Shown here: in pieces, positions 51,946 through 63,455 of the stretch
How the letters are laid out: each line of letters opens with the position of its first letter
Numbering within the stretch: the stretch's first letter is position 1
DNA from: Melanocharis versteri
Taxonomy: Eukaryota; Chordata; Aves; Passeriformes; Melanocharitidae
Direction: 5' to 3'
Length of the DNA stretch: 64,000 bases
Assembly: GCA_013397845.1 (NCBI GenBank)
Contig: VZTG01005264.1
Coordinates: forward strand, 124,001-188,000
Notes under the pieces: model-generated
What the model was told of the DNA's origin: nothing
Databases searched by the model: none
The model's input: only the letters and a program-made list of their open reading frames with translations
Program-made: the position numbers and the translations under genes

Positions 51946-52820
51946 AGGTGTTGACCATCCACTTCCTTTGGATTTCAGGAATTTCTAAAAAATTCTTGTT
52001 TCCTTAGCTCTGTGGTACCAGACAGCCATGATGTTGCAGTGCAGAAATTTGACAGTACAGAGAATTTGGTTGGAAGGCGCTGCACCAGGACTTCACCAGC
52101 TTGCAACCCTCTCTCCAGCTACTTATTCCTGCTCCCTTGTTTCAGATCTGAGCATCTTCCAATGATTTGTGTGTGTGTGCATGCATGGAGGTGACAGCAG
52201 CCAGGGTTGGAGCACAGGTCAGAGTGTCCATGGATGTGTCCTGCCAGCCACTGGAGCGAGAGATGGAGAGAACATGCACAGTGTGTCCATACATCTGCCA
52301 TCACTACTGACCATCAAGCTGGACTGGCTGGCAAGTAGAATAAAAGCCTTGGGAGGCAGGTATGAAAACAGCCCCAGGTCAAATACTGCAGAGACCAGAG
52401 AGGCTGTGAGCTGTCCACAGGAGGTCCAGGACAGCCACGGGAAGACCAGGAGCCAATGGAGACCCCCTCTGCATGCTCCCATCTGTGGGAGGTGACAGGA
52501 TCACAGACCTGCGTGCCACATGGACTCTGGGGCCAGTTTCCAGAGCATCCACACTGAATGGATGTGCATATTTCCTACTAACAGGCTTTCATCCTGCTCA
52601 GCTGGAGAGGGGGACAGGACGAGACCACTGGTGCTGTTTGTGTTTGTGTGGAAGCTGAGTGTTTCTGCCCGTGGTCCGAGTGGCCTGACCCACCCACGCT
52701 CTGTCAGGAACAGCTGCTCAGCACCACAGCTGCCTGCACCTGGGGACACAGGGCTGTTGCTGCTCTGCCTCTATCAGGCTGCCAGGTTTGGCAGCTCCTA
52801 ACCCTTCCCACTAAAAATTC

Positions 52821-52899
52821 CATGTGTGTGTGTATGTGTGTGTGTGTATACATTTACGATATATTTATATGTAGACATATGCACACACACATGTGTGTT
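52821..52899. repeat. TG microsatellite with facing CA tract
   Basis: A (TG)n block with TA interruptions is followed after an AT-rich spacer by (CA)n and then TGTGTG. CATGTGTGTGTG (52821-52832) and CACACACACATG (52882-52893) are perfect reverse complements. Confidence 0.9.
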
Positions 52900-53035
52900 A
52901 AAAAACCAACCAAGCAACTTTGCAGAATGTTTTACCTAATTTAAGTTGCAGGAAAACCTGAACCACACTATAACTGAGGAGTTCATTTTTTGCAATACTA
53001 AATTTCTTAGGACGCTTTGTTGAACAAGTGCCATA

Positions 53036-53110
53036 ACTTCATAAATATTAATATATTATATAAGTAATATGGTAGTGTTACAGCATTATAAATATTAATG
53101 TCTTGCTTTA
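53036..53110. repeat. AT-rich segment with repeated ATAAATATTAAT
   Basis: ATAAATATTAAT occurs twice, near 53041 and 53089, in a nearly pure AT stretch with TATA-type palindromes. It is low-complexity sequence. Confidence 0.7.
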
Positions 53111-55829
53111 ATTGAAAAAAGGATAACTTGCAGTAGTATGTATTATGTGTCAAATACATAAAGTACATTGCACATAGCACAATCAAATTTATAAAATACA
53201 TCTTATAGCATAACCAGGTCATCTTGGGAAGCCTTATGGGGTTTTTTCAGTACTCAGAGAATGAGAGCTGTGATTTTGAGAGAGATTTAGAATATACTTC
53301 CACCAGCCCCCAAAGGTCAGTTCCACGCACCGTGACAAGCTGGGCACTATTTCATTCCAGAGATGCAGCTGCAGTAAGGCTTAAGGTCATCACTTTACAG
53401 CTGGGGGAACTACACGGGTGATACTTCCTGAGCTGCTTCAACTGGCTCTTTCTCCTTGGCTCTCAACCAAGTCCTTTCCCAAACACAGTCATCTCACACA
53501 TAAATCACAGCACGCCTCACTCTGGCCTTGCCATTGCATTCTAAGTAGCAATAAAGAACTCACACCACCGTGGCCATGTAGCTCTTCTAAATTAAGTTAT
53601 AACAGATTTATTTTATTCAAAGGACAGTTTTATCTAAGTGGTTGATATACAAGAGATTTTTAACAGCAAAACTACAGTGATATAATTAGTCTGCCATAAT
53701 TATACTCATATAACACTTCATGATACATGCATAACTACCAATGCACCTTTCTTCATTTATACAAGTCTCGCTGGTGTTCATTCGGACTTGCATTTTCACA
53801 ATAAAATCCTTTTGATCCCACCCCTTCAAGTGACAATTCTTATGGAAAATTCAGCCTTGAAAATCAATATCATTACAAAATTAAAATGGAAATTGAAAGA
53901 GCCTAGCTAAAAAAAAAAACAATTCCAAAACTTGGTGTTTTCCTGCAGCCAAGTTTAAGAGCTCAAACAGGATCTGTCCCAAAAGTCAGCCTTTCCTACA
54001 AGCATCTCTGGGCCTTAGGGCAAGAGACCTAATAGCTGTTCTGCACCTTCTGGTCCAGTCACTAAAATTTCTGAAATTTGTGTCATTTGGCACCTCTGTC
54101 TCCATCAAATCTCTTCTTGGGCCCTCCTCAGCTATATCAGAAGTCAATGCTGGCAAGCACAGTGCCTGACAGCAGCCCCCTGCTGCACTCTCATGCCCAA
54201 TGAATGCCCTTTTTCCTTTTATCTCTAGTATTTAGAAAGCATGGGATTTACCAGTTCACCACACACCAGAGAAAATTCAGTCCCAATTCTTCTCTGGAAA
54301 TAGGAAATATTTGGCATCTGTCATGAAAGCAGATGATTTTTATCTCTGGCAAGGTCTGTGACAGCTCCTTCATGCCCCACAGAGTGCGACAGTGAGAGAC
54401 AGAGCACCAACCTGGGAGGTTTGGGAAGGGTCCAATTTGACCAAAACCCAGGCTTTCACCATTGCAAACACAGAGGGCAGGGTTTGGTTTTGTACCAGAA
54501 CATGCAGCAATGGAACCATAAATCAGCCACTCTATAACTGTGAGCCTCAGCAAGCTACAGCAGAAGATGTGCCTAAAATCAGCCTGGCCTTTGCCCACAG
54601 CTTTACTGGGAGTGACAGGGAAGTATCCTGTTACCACCCAAATTAAAAGAAAGGTTTTGCACAGCATATCACACTGGGACAAAGAAAGTGGTTGTTTGAC
54701 CACAAAAGTGACAGACAAGACTTTAGGCACACTGACCAATCCTTTAAGCAAATCAAGAACTCTGCCATGACAATCTGACAAGGGCTAAGAAACACCAACT
54801 CTGAGTAAAGAGGTTTCTGCCCATTCAGAAGAAATTATTCTGACAAGAATATGAGTACAGGGCAATGGCAGATTTATTTAGGCTGGGGCAAATGGCAGGA
54901 GGGAAGGCAAAACTGCATAACCCCATGGGAGCTGCTGCTAAAGCCATCACAAGCAGATGTGAGTGCTTTGCACACAGTGCCAGGAGCCAGCTCTGGGGCT
55001 CTCAGAGTGACCACACATCCCTGAAGAATGTAATTTCAACTGGCAGGTGAAAATGTTGAACAATTCTTGTGATCACAGAGAACAAATCTGAAATCCTGTT
55101 ACCTTGGATGAAATAATACAGTGTGACTTACATGTGCAAATACCAACTTGGCAGGGAAGAGTTTTCCTACAGGAAAATTCTTCCAGTCAGCTTGTAGTCT
55201 TCCCCACTGATTTTAAAAAGCAGTTCAATGCTGCAATGGTCATTTTTTTAGGATCTTTTTTGCCTTGCAAACTAAAATTCAAGGCCTCCTTCATCTGGTG
55301 CTGTGCAATGATAGGTAGGGTTGGCAATATCCACGCTCGAGGAGGTCAAATCGCACTGGATTGCTTTCCCACCTGGCAATTTTTCCAGTGAAGAAGCACA
55401 AAATTTTGGGGAGTAATGACAAATCACAGCCTGTGTTGGGCAGGGCAGCTACTGCTCACAGACATACAGCATGAACACTGCTGAGACAGTGCAGAGAAAC
55501 CATATTTGTGATTGCCCTCCAGATTAGAGACCTTGTGCTTAATTCTCCCAGAACTCACCTTCCAAGACAATTCAAAAGTTAGGCAAAAGCTTGTTTCCAG
55601 CACTGGGATTTTCACATCTCCCTTTTCCTTCTGCTTTACATTCCATATTTTATTTATTTATTCTTATCGAGGGTAGATTTGTCAAATTTAATGAAAGCAA
55701 CAGCTCCGAAACAAACTTGCATCCTTATCCCCAGGACCTGCAGTAAGAACTATGATGCTGCCCTCTGCATGACCTTCGCCTGTGAAATGCATATTTCTCT
55801 TTGCCTTGGCCAGGCCTTGGCAGCTTTAT

Positions 55830-56230
55830 GAACCCCAAGAGAGGAAAGAAAATTAGTAGAGAGTGAGACAAGATAGAAGAGGCTAAACAGGGAAAGGATA
55901 AAGCAGAGTAAAGGAAAAAGAAGGAAATGAAAAAGGGAAAACAAAAGGAGACACAGGTTGGAGTAGACATATTAAAAAAAACCTCTTTCTCATTTGTCAA
56001 TTAGAAGTGTGGTCCTAGGAGCTTATCCTGACAGCAAGAATAGCAAAAAGGAGAAAAGATAAAGATTTTGAGCAAGACTATCCATTTGTAAACGACCTGT
56101 CTTTAAGTCCCCATGTGATTGAGCTCCAAATCATACTGGCTTGCAAAAAGAGAAAAAAAAAATCTAGGAAAAAATGGGAGCTCAGAAAGGCTGTAAAAAG
56201 AGGGGTGTAAAAAAAAAAGGAGACGAAAAA
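55830..56230. repeat. Purine-rich (plus strand) region
   Basis: Most bases from about 55830 to 55965 and again from about 56040 to 56230 are A or G, with repeated GGAAAA-type words and several A runs. It is low-complexity sequence with strong strand asymmetry and no coding content. Confidence 0.7.
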
Positions 56231-56748
56231 GTAGGTTTGCATAAGTCTCTCCTAATTTCTGATGTGCTCTATCTCTGATGACCTGGCTACAAACCTCAAG
56301 TATTGCCTTAACAGAATACGCAGTGTGTTGCATCTGCCACAACCAGGCAAAACTGCCAGATCAGCATCTGCTGTTTAAGTCATTGACTTTAGCCAAGAGG
56401 GAATTTATTATTCACCAGCAACTGGACAACTTTAAGCCATGATAAATGTTGTCAGGATAGTAGGAATGATGATTTCACAGGTAAATTGCTCTTTCATTGT
56501 TTGATATAAACAATACTAACAAGAGACAGGCATCCTGAGCATCACCAGTCCAAGCTGTGACACTGCCCAGGCAGCCTGAAGTCATCTAAGTCCAAGTTAC
56601 CACTTGTTCCTCCTGGAAAAGACAGGAAATTAGCACTTGGGGTTAAAGGCAGGACCATCTCTGTATTTTGGGCTGAAGATCAAGTATTAATGCAGGAGCT
56701 TCCTTCCTACCTGCTAAACAAGCTATACCTTCCTGGTGCTCAAGTGAA

Positions 56749-56861
56749 AAGCTTTGAGCGAGCTGGTCTAGTGGAAGGTGTCCGTGCTCATGGCAGGGGG
56801 TTGAACAAGATGGTCTTTAAGGTTCCTTTCAACCCAAACCATTCTCTGATTCTGTGATCAA
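56749..56861 (+). mobile_element. CR1 LINE 3'-terminal fragment
   Basis: GCTTTGAGCGAGCTGGTCTAG, ATGGCAGGGGGTTGAACAAG and CAACCCAAACCATTCTCTGA with a GATTCTGTGATC tail are the last 110 bases or so of CR1. Confidence 0.9.
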
Positions 56862-57178
56862 GAATGGTCACCTCTGGCTGGAAGCCACAGGGCCAGATGG
56901 AGTTCCCAGCACACTTCGTCTGGTACTGGTTTCACATACACTTCAGTTTTCCAAGTATCAGCTGAGGATGATCCCACATCTACATCCATGGGAAGACAAG
57001 GGAAAAAAAAATAAGGGCCTGCAAATGTGAAGTAGCAGGGGTCACAGAAAGCCTGGGGATAAAGAGCTATAAATGAAGACTGATTTTTATTCAGGACCAC
57101 TCAGTAGCACTTCAGGATGTGACAAAAGGGATGAAAGGATGCACAAAGAGAGGGAACTGCTTAGTCTGGAATATAAGT

Positions 57179-57193
57179 TAATAATAATAATAA
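57179..57193. repeat. Short AAT microsatellite
   Basis: About five TAA/AAT units occur in a row within unique intronic sequence. Confidence 0.85.
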
Positions 57194-58044
57194 AGACATC
57201 TGACTAACAGAGAAAAGACAGAACAGCCCCATTCTACCACATCACCCAAATCAGCTCTATAAAGGCAATAAGAGCGAACACAAAAGGTATTTCTCCCCAC
57301 CTCTCACTGAAGCCATTCCCCATATTTGCAACTTCTTTCAAGGACAGAAATAATATTTGGCTTCCTTGGCAACGAAGAACAAAGGGACAATAGGAAGCCG
57401 ACAGTGGAATTTATGAAGCCGAGTACTGCACTCACCCCGTGTATGGGGACAGCAGCCGGGCAGGGTGGACAGGCTCCAGCAGAACAGCAGCTAGAAAAGC
57501 TTTTTGCCTAAAAGCTGTTTGTGCTGCTTTGACACAGAGCAGTTGTTTTGGCTAACAGGTTAGAGAAAGGGATTTCTTTAGCAGAGTAACGCTTTGGAGG
57601 GCTCTTTGCCTCACAGCTGTAACAGCAGCTATGTCCACAGTGCACGTTCTCCTCGTACCTATTGTATTCCAGATCAAAACACACCACAGGCCCAAACAGC
57701 TTCAGGGGCAGCTGCTGGAAAAGTCAGTGAGGATTGTGCTCATATATGGACAGTGTTACAGCTAAAGGCTGTTATTAAACTGCAAGACCTGGCAGCATTT
57801 CTGAGTTGCCGCATCTGAGTGCATGTCCTAGCTGTATCCCAACTCCATGCTGGATTCAGACACATCATCCTTCCCCAGAAAAGATTATTTGTTTTTTGGG
57901 ATTGTTTTGGGGTTTTTTTTCTCTTCAAACACCTTAGATAGAAGAATATCCCCTCCTACATTATCCTGGTTTGGGTCAGGACAGGGACCTGCACCCAGGT
58001 TTTTTGCTGTTGAGGCTAATGTTATGTTTTCTAACACTAAGTAA

Positions 58045-58920
58045 CACCTCTGAACCTGTGCCTGGCATCTGCATATTTGCAGATGACACAGAACTGAAAG
58101 GAGCAGTTGATAGACCAGATGGTTGTTCCATCATCCAGAGGGAATCTTGACAGTCTGCAGAAATGAGCAAACAGGAATCTCATGAATTTTAACTAATGGA
58201 GAATGCCAAGACTGCTCATAGGGAGGGATATCCCTGTGCACCATGCTGGGGAACAACAGGCTGAAAAGCAGCTTGGTAGAAATTAACCAGGGTGTCCTGG
58301 TGGATGCCAAGGTGGCCACAAGCCAGTAATGGGCCCTCACAGCAAAGCCAGCCTTTGGTAGGAGCATCAGCAGCAGGTCGGGAGAGGAAAGCCTGCCCCT
58401 CAGCATTGGTGAGACCCAGCTGGAGTGTTGTGTCCAGTTCTGAATTCCCCTGTGCAAAAGACAAACTAACACACCAGTATGAGTCCATCAAAGGGCCACA
58501 AAGCTCAAGGGATGGAGCATCTGTTACATAAAGAGAGGCCTAGAAAGCAGGGGCTGCTTAGACTGGAGAAGGTCCAGGGGGATCTTGTCAATGTGTATAA
58601 ATAACTGATGGGACGGGGAGTAAAGAACACAGAGCCAGATTCTTCTCATTGCTATCCAGTGAATGAACAAGAAGCAATGGGAACAAAATCAAATAGAGGA
58701 TATTCCACTTAAACATGTATGTGTAACTGTGAGAGTGATCAAACTCTGCAGCGGGTTGCCCAGAGACATTGTGGGGTCTCCAACCTTCCAGATATTCAAA
58801 ATCCAACTAGACAGAGCCCTGGACAACCTGCTTTAGGTGACCCTGCTCTAAGCAGATAGGCTGGACAAGATGACCTTAGAGGTCTTTTTTAACTAAATGA
58901 TTTTATGATTCTGTGACCTT
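58045..58920 (+). mobile_element. Longest CR1 LINE copy, from RT C-terminus to 3' end
   Basis: ATTTGCAGATGACACAGAACT (58075 on) encodes the FADDTEL-type motif of the CR1 reverse transcriptase. Typical downstream blocks follow: GGTGTCCTGGTGGATGCCAAG, GAGACCCAGCTGGAGTGTTGT, CAGCGGGTTGCCCAGAGACA, and CTGGACAAGATGACCTTAGAG with a GATTTTATGATTCTGTGACC tail. Frameshifts and stops break the coding part, so it is a dead 5'-truncated fossil. Its plus orientation is antisense to EVA1C. Confidence 0.88.
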
Positions 58921-60284
58921 CCAACCTCAGTCATTCTGTGATATAATCCCTTCTCAGAATGCATTGACAAGCCCCACTTTCCTTTAAAACAGCTTGGAAA
59001 GGAAAAAAAAAAAACTTTATTCAAAGTAGGATTTCTGTTTGTCATGACCCCAGGTGCATTTCAGCATCATCTCAGCTCTGCTCACACAGAGATGCCTCTT
59101 AGTTATACTTGACCTGTCCTGCAACAGAATTCAGAGAAGCAAGAAAAGGCCCTCCCAGGTACATCTGCACAAGAAGCATCACTGACCTTTATAAACAATG
59201 TTATCATTCAAGCAAACTGCTGCTCCAGACAATGGAAATGGCACTTGGCACTCTGACTGCTGAGTAAGCACTGTAATATCACCTTTCAGGATTTGTTTAG
59301 TCTTCACATCCGTGTTAATTAATTAGATTTACTCTGATGCAAACATGGAGAGTGCTACAGGAACAGAGTTTTAGATAGTGAAATCTGAAAAATTTGTTAT
59401 GAGTTTTACATAATGACTTAGTGTCCAGATGTTTCACAACCAACAGCATTCCCTTGTAGCCTGCTTCACTATTCCTTTTGAAGTTCATTCTCCAAATCTC
59501 AACAAAGGCCTTCCTAGATCACCACAAGCAATCTCTCAGCAAAAAGGAGAAAAATCAGGCAGGCATTCCTGTAATGTCTTATGCTAAAGCACACATCCAG
59601 CCCAGGTCTAAAGTGTCACAAACTGAAAGTATTGCCAAGTTTACTGCAGGTACTGAAGTTTGGTCAAAAATCCCAGATAAAAGTCAATGTAAGTAAATGC
59701 AAAGTAACACATGATACTTTGTTTTGGAGTAGAAACAGTTCAGTGAAAATGTAAAAAACAATATTGACTATCAACCATGGAAAAAAAAAAAACTAGAAAT
59801 TGTTAGGAAGGAATAGAAGGCAATGCAGAAACCACCATGGTATCACTGTGTAACCATTCGATACTCATACCCAGAAGAGCTTCTGCATTACTGGATCCAC
59901 CTCCCACCTCCCTCCCCACTCAGAAATCATGCAGAGAAGTCAGAGACTTTTAAAAGAAAGGTGTTAAATTGCAACTAACTCACTTCTGCCTGGAAGACAG
60001 GCAACTGGGAGGTGAGACAGACCACACAGAAAGTGGAAATGAGGAAGGGAGATGAAGGGATTGAAAGCGCTGTTTCTTTCAATTAAAATAAAAAAGGTTA
60101 GTGAAACAAAACGGGGAATTTTCTTACCGTCTGCAAAGCTGAACTGTGGCACTTGTGGCCACTGCACTTCTGCAGGTCTCAAACATTCACACGGACCAAA
60201 AACACCACAATAACAATGAATGGAAGAAAAATCCATCAAGAACCAATGAACTCACATACAGCTCTTGATTTAAGAGGTTCTTGA

Positions 60285-60345
60285 GCTGTGAGGCTGGTCA
60301 GACACTAGAACAGGTTGTCCAGAATGGTTATGATGGTCCTTTGGT
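60285..60345 (+). mobile_element. Possible CR1 scrap
   Basis: GTGAGGCTGGTCAGACACTAG followed by AACAGGTTGTCCAGAATGG resembles one internal CR1 block. Only about 55 bases match and nothing flanking continues the element. Confidence 0.4.
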
Positions 60346-60545
60346 TCAAGCTGGTACAGCTGCTCTTGCATGATGTTTAAAGTGCAGACATCTCTGCAGT
60401 GCCTATACAGAGAGCCCAAGATGAGGATCTCAGATATAGAAATCTGCATGGTAGACTCAGAAGAAGTTAGGACAGAGAAATCCCAAGCCTACTTTGCACC
60501 GAGTTTTGCTCTCAAGCTACCCAAACTATCAGAAGGAATAAGAGT

Positions 60546-60600
60546 AACAATAATAATAATAAAAAATAATAATAATAACAACAACAACAACAGCAATAGT
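60546..60600. repeat. Compound AAT/AAC trinucleotide repeat
   Basis: Runs of (AAT)n, then AAAAAT, (AAT)n and (AAC)n end in CAGCAATAG. This explains the poly-asparagine in the frame that crosses it. It is not a protein feature. Confidence 0.9.
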
Positions 60601-60717
60601 TGAATTCTCTGGAAATAAGCTGGAACATATTAGTTAACACGATCATCTTGGCATCATTAGTACAGCAGAAAAGTCAGTAGGCCGCTACTATTAGCAGATA
60701 AAGAAACAGTGGAAAGG

Positions 60718-60770
60718 GACATCTTTGTCACAGTCCCATGGAGACATCTTTGTCACAGTCCCATGGAGAC
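60718..60770. repeat. Perfect 25-bp tandem duplication
   Basis: The unit beginning GACATCTTTGTCACAGTCCC and ending CATGGA is present twice without mismatch (60718-60742 and 60743-60767), followed by another GAC. Two exact copies suggest a recent duplication or slippage event. Confidence 0.95.
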
Positions 60771-63004
60771 TGGCCTTTGCAGAGCACTTCAGATTCAGGT
60801 GGCAGGTTTATTAACCGAGTCTATCAATCTGATTACAGTATCTGTCCCTGTTTCCATAGCCTGGAGTTGTGGTACTGAGGTGGATTGTATTAAGCAGAGT
60901 CAAAGACAAAAGAGGGGAAAAAGTGAAACAGGAGAACACTGGAGAGCATGGAGATGAAAGACACACAGGAAGGCATTGGATTAATGGACAAGCACTTATG
61001 TTGTGATCAGCTAATGCACAGAGATTAGCATGCAAGGCATTTTCTGAAGAAAAAAATAATGTCCTGTCAGCCACAAAGTGATGTACAAAAGACAAAACAG
61101 CCAAATGTCTAGGAAGCTGTAACTCCATCTTCCTCCTCACCCTTGAGGTGGGAGGGGGGTAAGCCAGGAGAAAGGTCAGGGGATGAAAACAACAGTGGGG
61201 AATTGGCAGAATGCCTCGGGTTCTGTGGAGCAGAACTGTCCCTCCCAGAGGATAAACCAAGGGCACAAATCTTGGGTTTCCACAACATGCACCGTAACAA
61301 GGAGAGAAACTTCTTGGATACAATTTCAGTGTAGACATTACTTTCCATGCATTGAGGAACAGCAGAACTGTTATATCTTGGCTAAGCAGTGGAGAAAAGC
61401 ACCAAAACCCTTCTATATATTGTTTTTAAAGTCATAGGGGTCAAGCAGAATTATTCTCCAAAGAAAAACAGAGCATTTAGGTGGGATGGAAACTTTCCTC
61501 CAGACTGGAAAGAGTAGAACAACAAGGAATAATTGCCAAAAACAAATTAACAATCCCAAAAAGCAGCTTTCAGAGCTTAGTGACTCTAAGATCTCACCAG
61601 ACTGAAATAATTCCTCCCAGCAGCTCTTTTTCCCCACAGGAAAAGGAAAAAACAGTAGGCTCCTGGGATACTTAATTCAGCAAACCCATCTGGGAACAAC
61701 AGCTAAAAGAGATCGATCTGCTACTCAGAGCCTTACATACAGCTTTGTGATCCAGGGATTTCCAAAATCAACAGTAATACAAAAAGCCTTTCAACAACCT
61801 GTCCAACCCAGGCAGAAGGGCTGGTTGGAAGAATTTTAAAGTCTGTTTCCTTCTGCTAAGACACCAGACCTGACAAGAGTGCAATGGAATTATTCTTCAT
61901 TCAGGCTTGACCCAGCCTGGGTATCAAGATGTTTTTCAGGTGAGATGGTGGGGGACAAGATCATTAATATTTGGAGCAGCTCTCAGCTTAGCTCATGTGC
62001 AGACAGGACACATGGCTGTCATCGGGTTCTCATGGTCACTCCAACCCTTCACCTAGTTCTCAATCAAAATCTCAAAGGAAGATGGAAGGGCACAGTCTTC
62101 CCAAAAAAAGCTGGAGGCAGCTGATCCATGGCAATCCTTCCAAAGGTAGAAGGGAGGCTTGTGTGAGCTGGAAGCTTTTGAAGTGCTTAACTAATATGAC
62201 CATCACTGAGAAGGGTAATATTGACTCAAACCCAGTGTGATGTTTTTAGGTGACTTGGAGCTTTAAAAAACACAAAAATCCCCATATTTTAGCACCACGT
62301 CACACTCCTCAAAGTCACGTCTGAGAACATTTCAGTCACCAGGTGAAACATCCACTCATCTGAAAACTGGTGCTCTCCAGAGTAAATACAGGAAATGGGA
62401 ATTTACCCAGTTCTAATGTGGGTGATACAAAGTTTACCCACTTCTGCCTTCCCTATTTGGAATCCTGAACACATTTACCACCACAATACCCATGAAACAT
62501 CCTCATTCAAACCCAAACTCCCACACCAATGAGCAGAGGAGAACATACCTGCTCTACCCTGCTCACACCTGACTCACCACCCACCCCTACAGAAGCAGAT
62601 CTAAGCTGAGACAGACTGTGTAAGGACTTTATCTAGCAGGCATCAACCTCATAATAGGGCATTTAAATTTACATCAAAATCTGGACTATCAATGTTTGCA
62701 TCTCTCTAAAGTCAACAGTGAGAAACAGTCAACTCCCAAGGACGATTTGTGAGCTGTCCCAGATCCTTTTACCATGAAATTGTGTAATCTCTGTTCTTAG
62801 TGTTTCTCAAAACTCAGCTGAACAAGACCCTGAGCAACTTCAAAACCTCTGTGGTTACAGCTTTGTTCCAGCTCCAGGAAAGCACTCAGAGGCACTCTAA
62901 GCATGTGCTGAAATCCTCCCCACTTCAGCGGCCAAGGGACTGATGATTCCTATCTCCCCAGCACTCACAGAAATCCCAGTCAGACAGAGATGCTGAAAAA
63001 CTGA

Positions 63005-63455
63005 AGAGAGTTCGCCACGAGGACCACCAGGATGATTAGAGGGCTGGAGCACATAACACAGAAGGGTAATGAAAGTATGTTTGTTTAGTCTGGGAAAGAC
63101 TAAGGGCAGGACCTGACTGCAGACTTGCACTTCCTAATGGGGTTGGTTATTGAGGAGAAAGCCAGATCCTTCCCAGAAGTGCACAGAGAGAGGACAAGAT
63201 GCAAAGGTGACAAGTTGCAAGAAGGGAAAATGAAACCAAACTGAGTTTTTCACTACCAGAGTGGGTAAGTCCTGGAACAGGTTGCCCCAGAGCGGCTGTG
63301 GAAGCCACATCCTTGGGATATTTTCAGGGTATATTGGGCAAGATCACACCACTCCAACACAACTTTGAGGTCCACCTTGCTTGAAGTGGGGGCTTGAACT
63401 ACAAGACCCCCAATGGTCCCTTCCACCCTAAATCCATTTATTATTCTCTGATTGA
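63005..63455 (+). mobile_element. Diverged CR1 LINE 3' fragment
   Basis: GACCACCAGGATGATTAGAGG, GGAACAGGTTGCCCCAGAGCG, AATGGTCCCTTCCACCCTAAA and the ending TTATTCTCTGA follow the CR1 3' order in plus orientation. The copy is old, with several indels. Confidence 0.78.

Noticed and set aside
54248..54781. A 177-codon minus-strand frame with cysteine-rich and hydrophobic stretches
   Set aside because: No domain recognised, no splice context that fits EVA1C, and other frames overlap it on the opposite strand. Checked as a possible signal-peptide exon and found unsuitable.
60546..60603. Poly-asparagine tail in a predicted frame
   Set aside because: It is a translated AAT/AAC microsatellite, not a protein feature.
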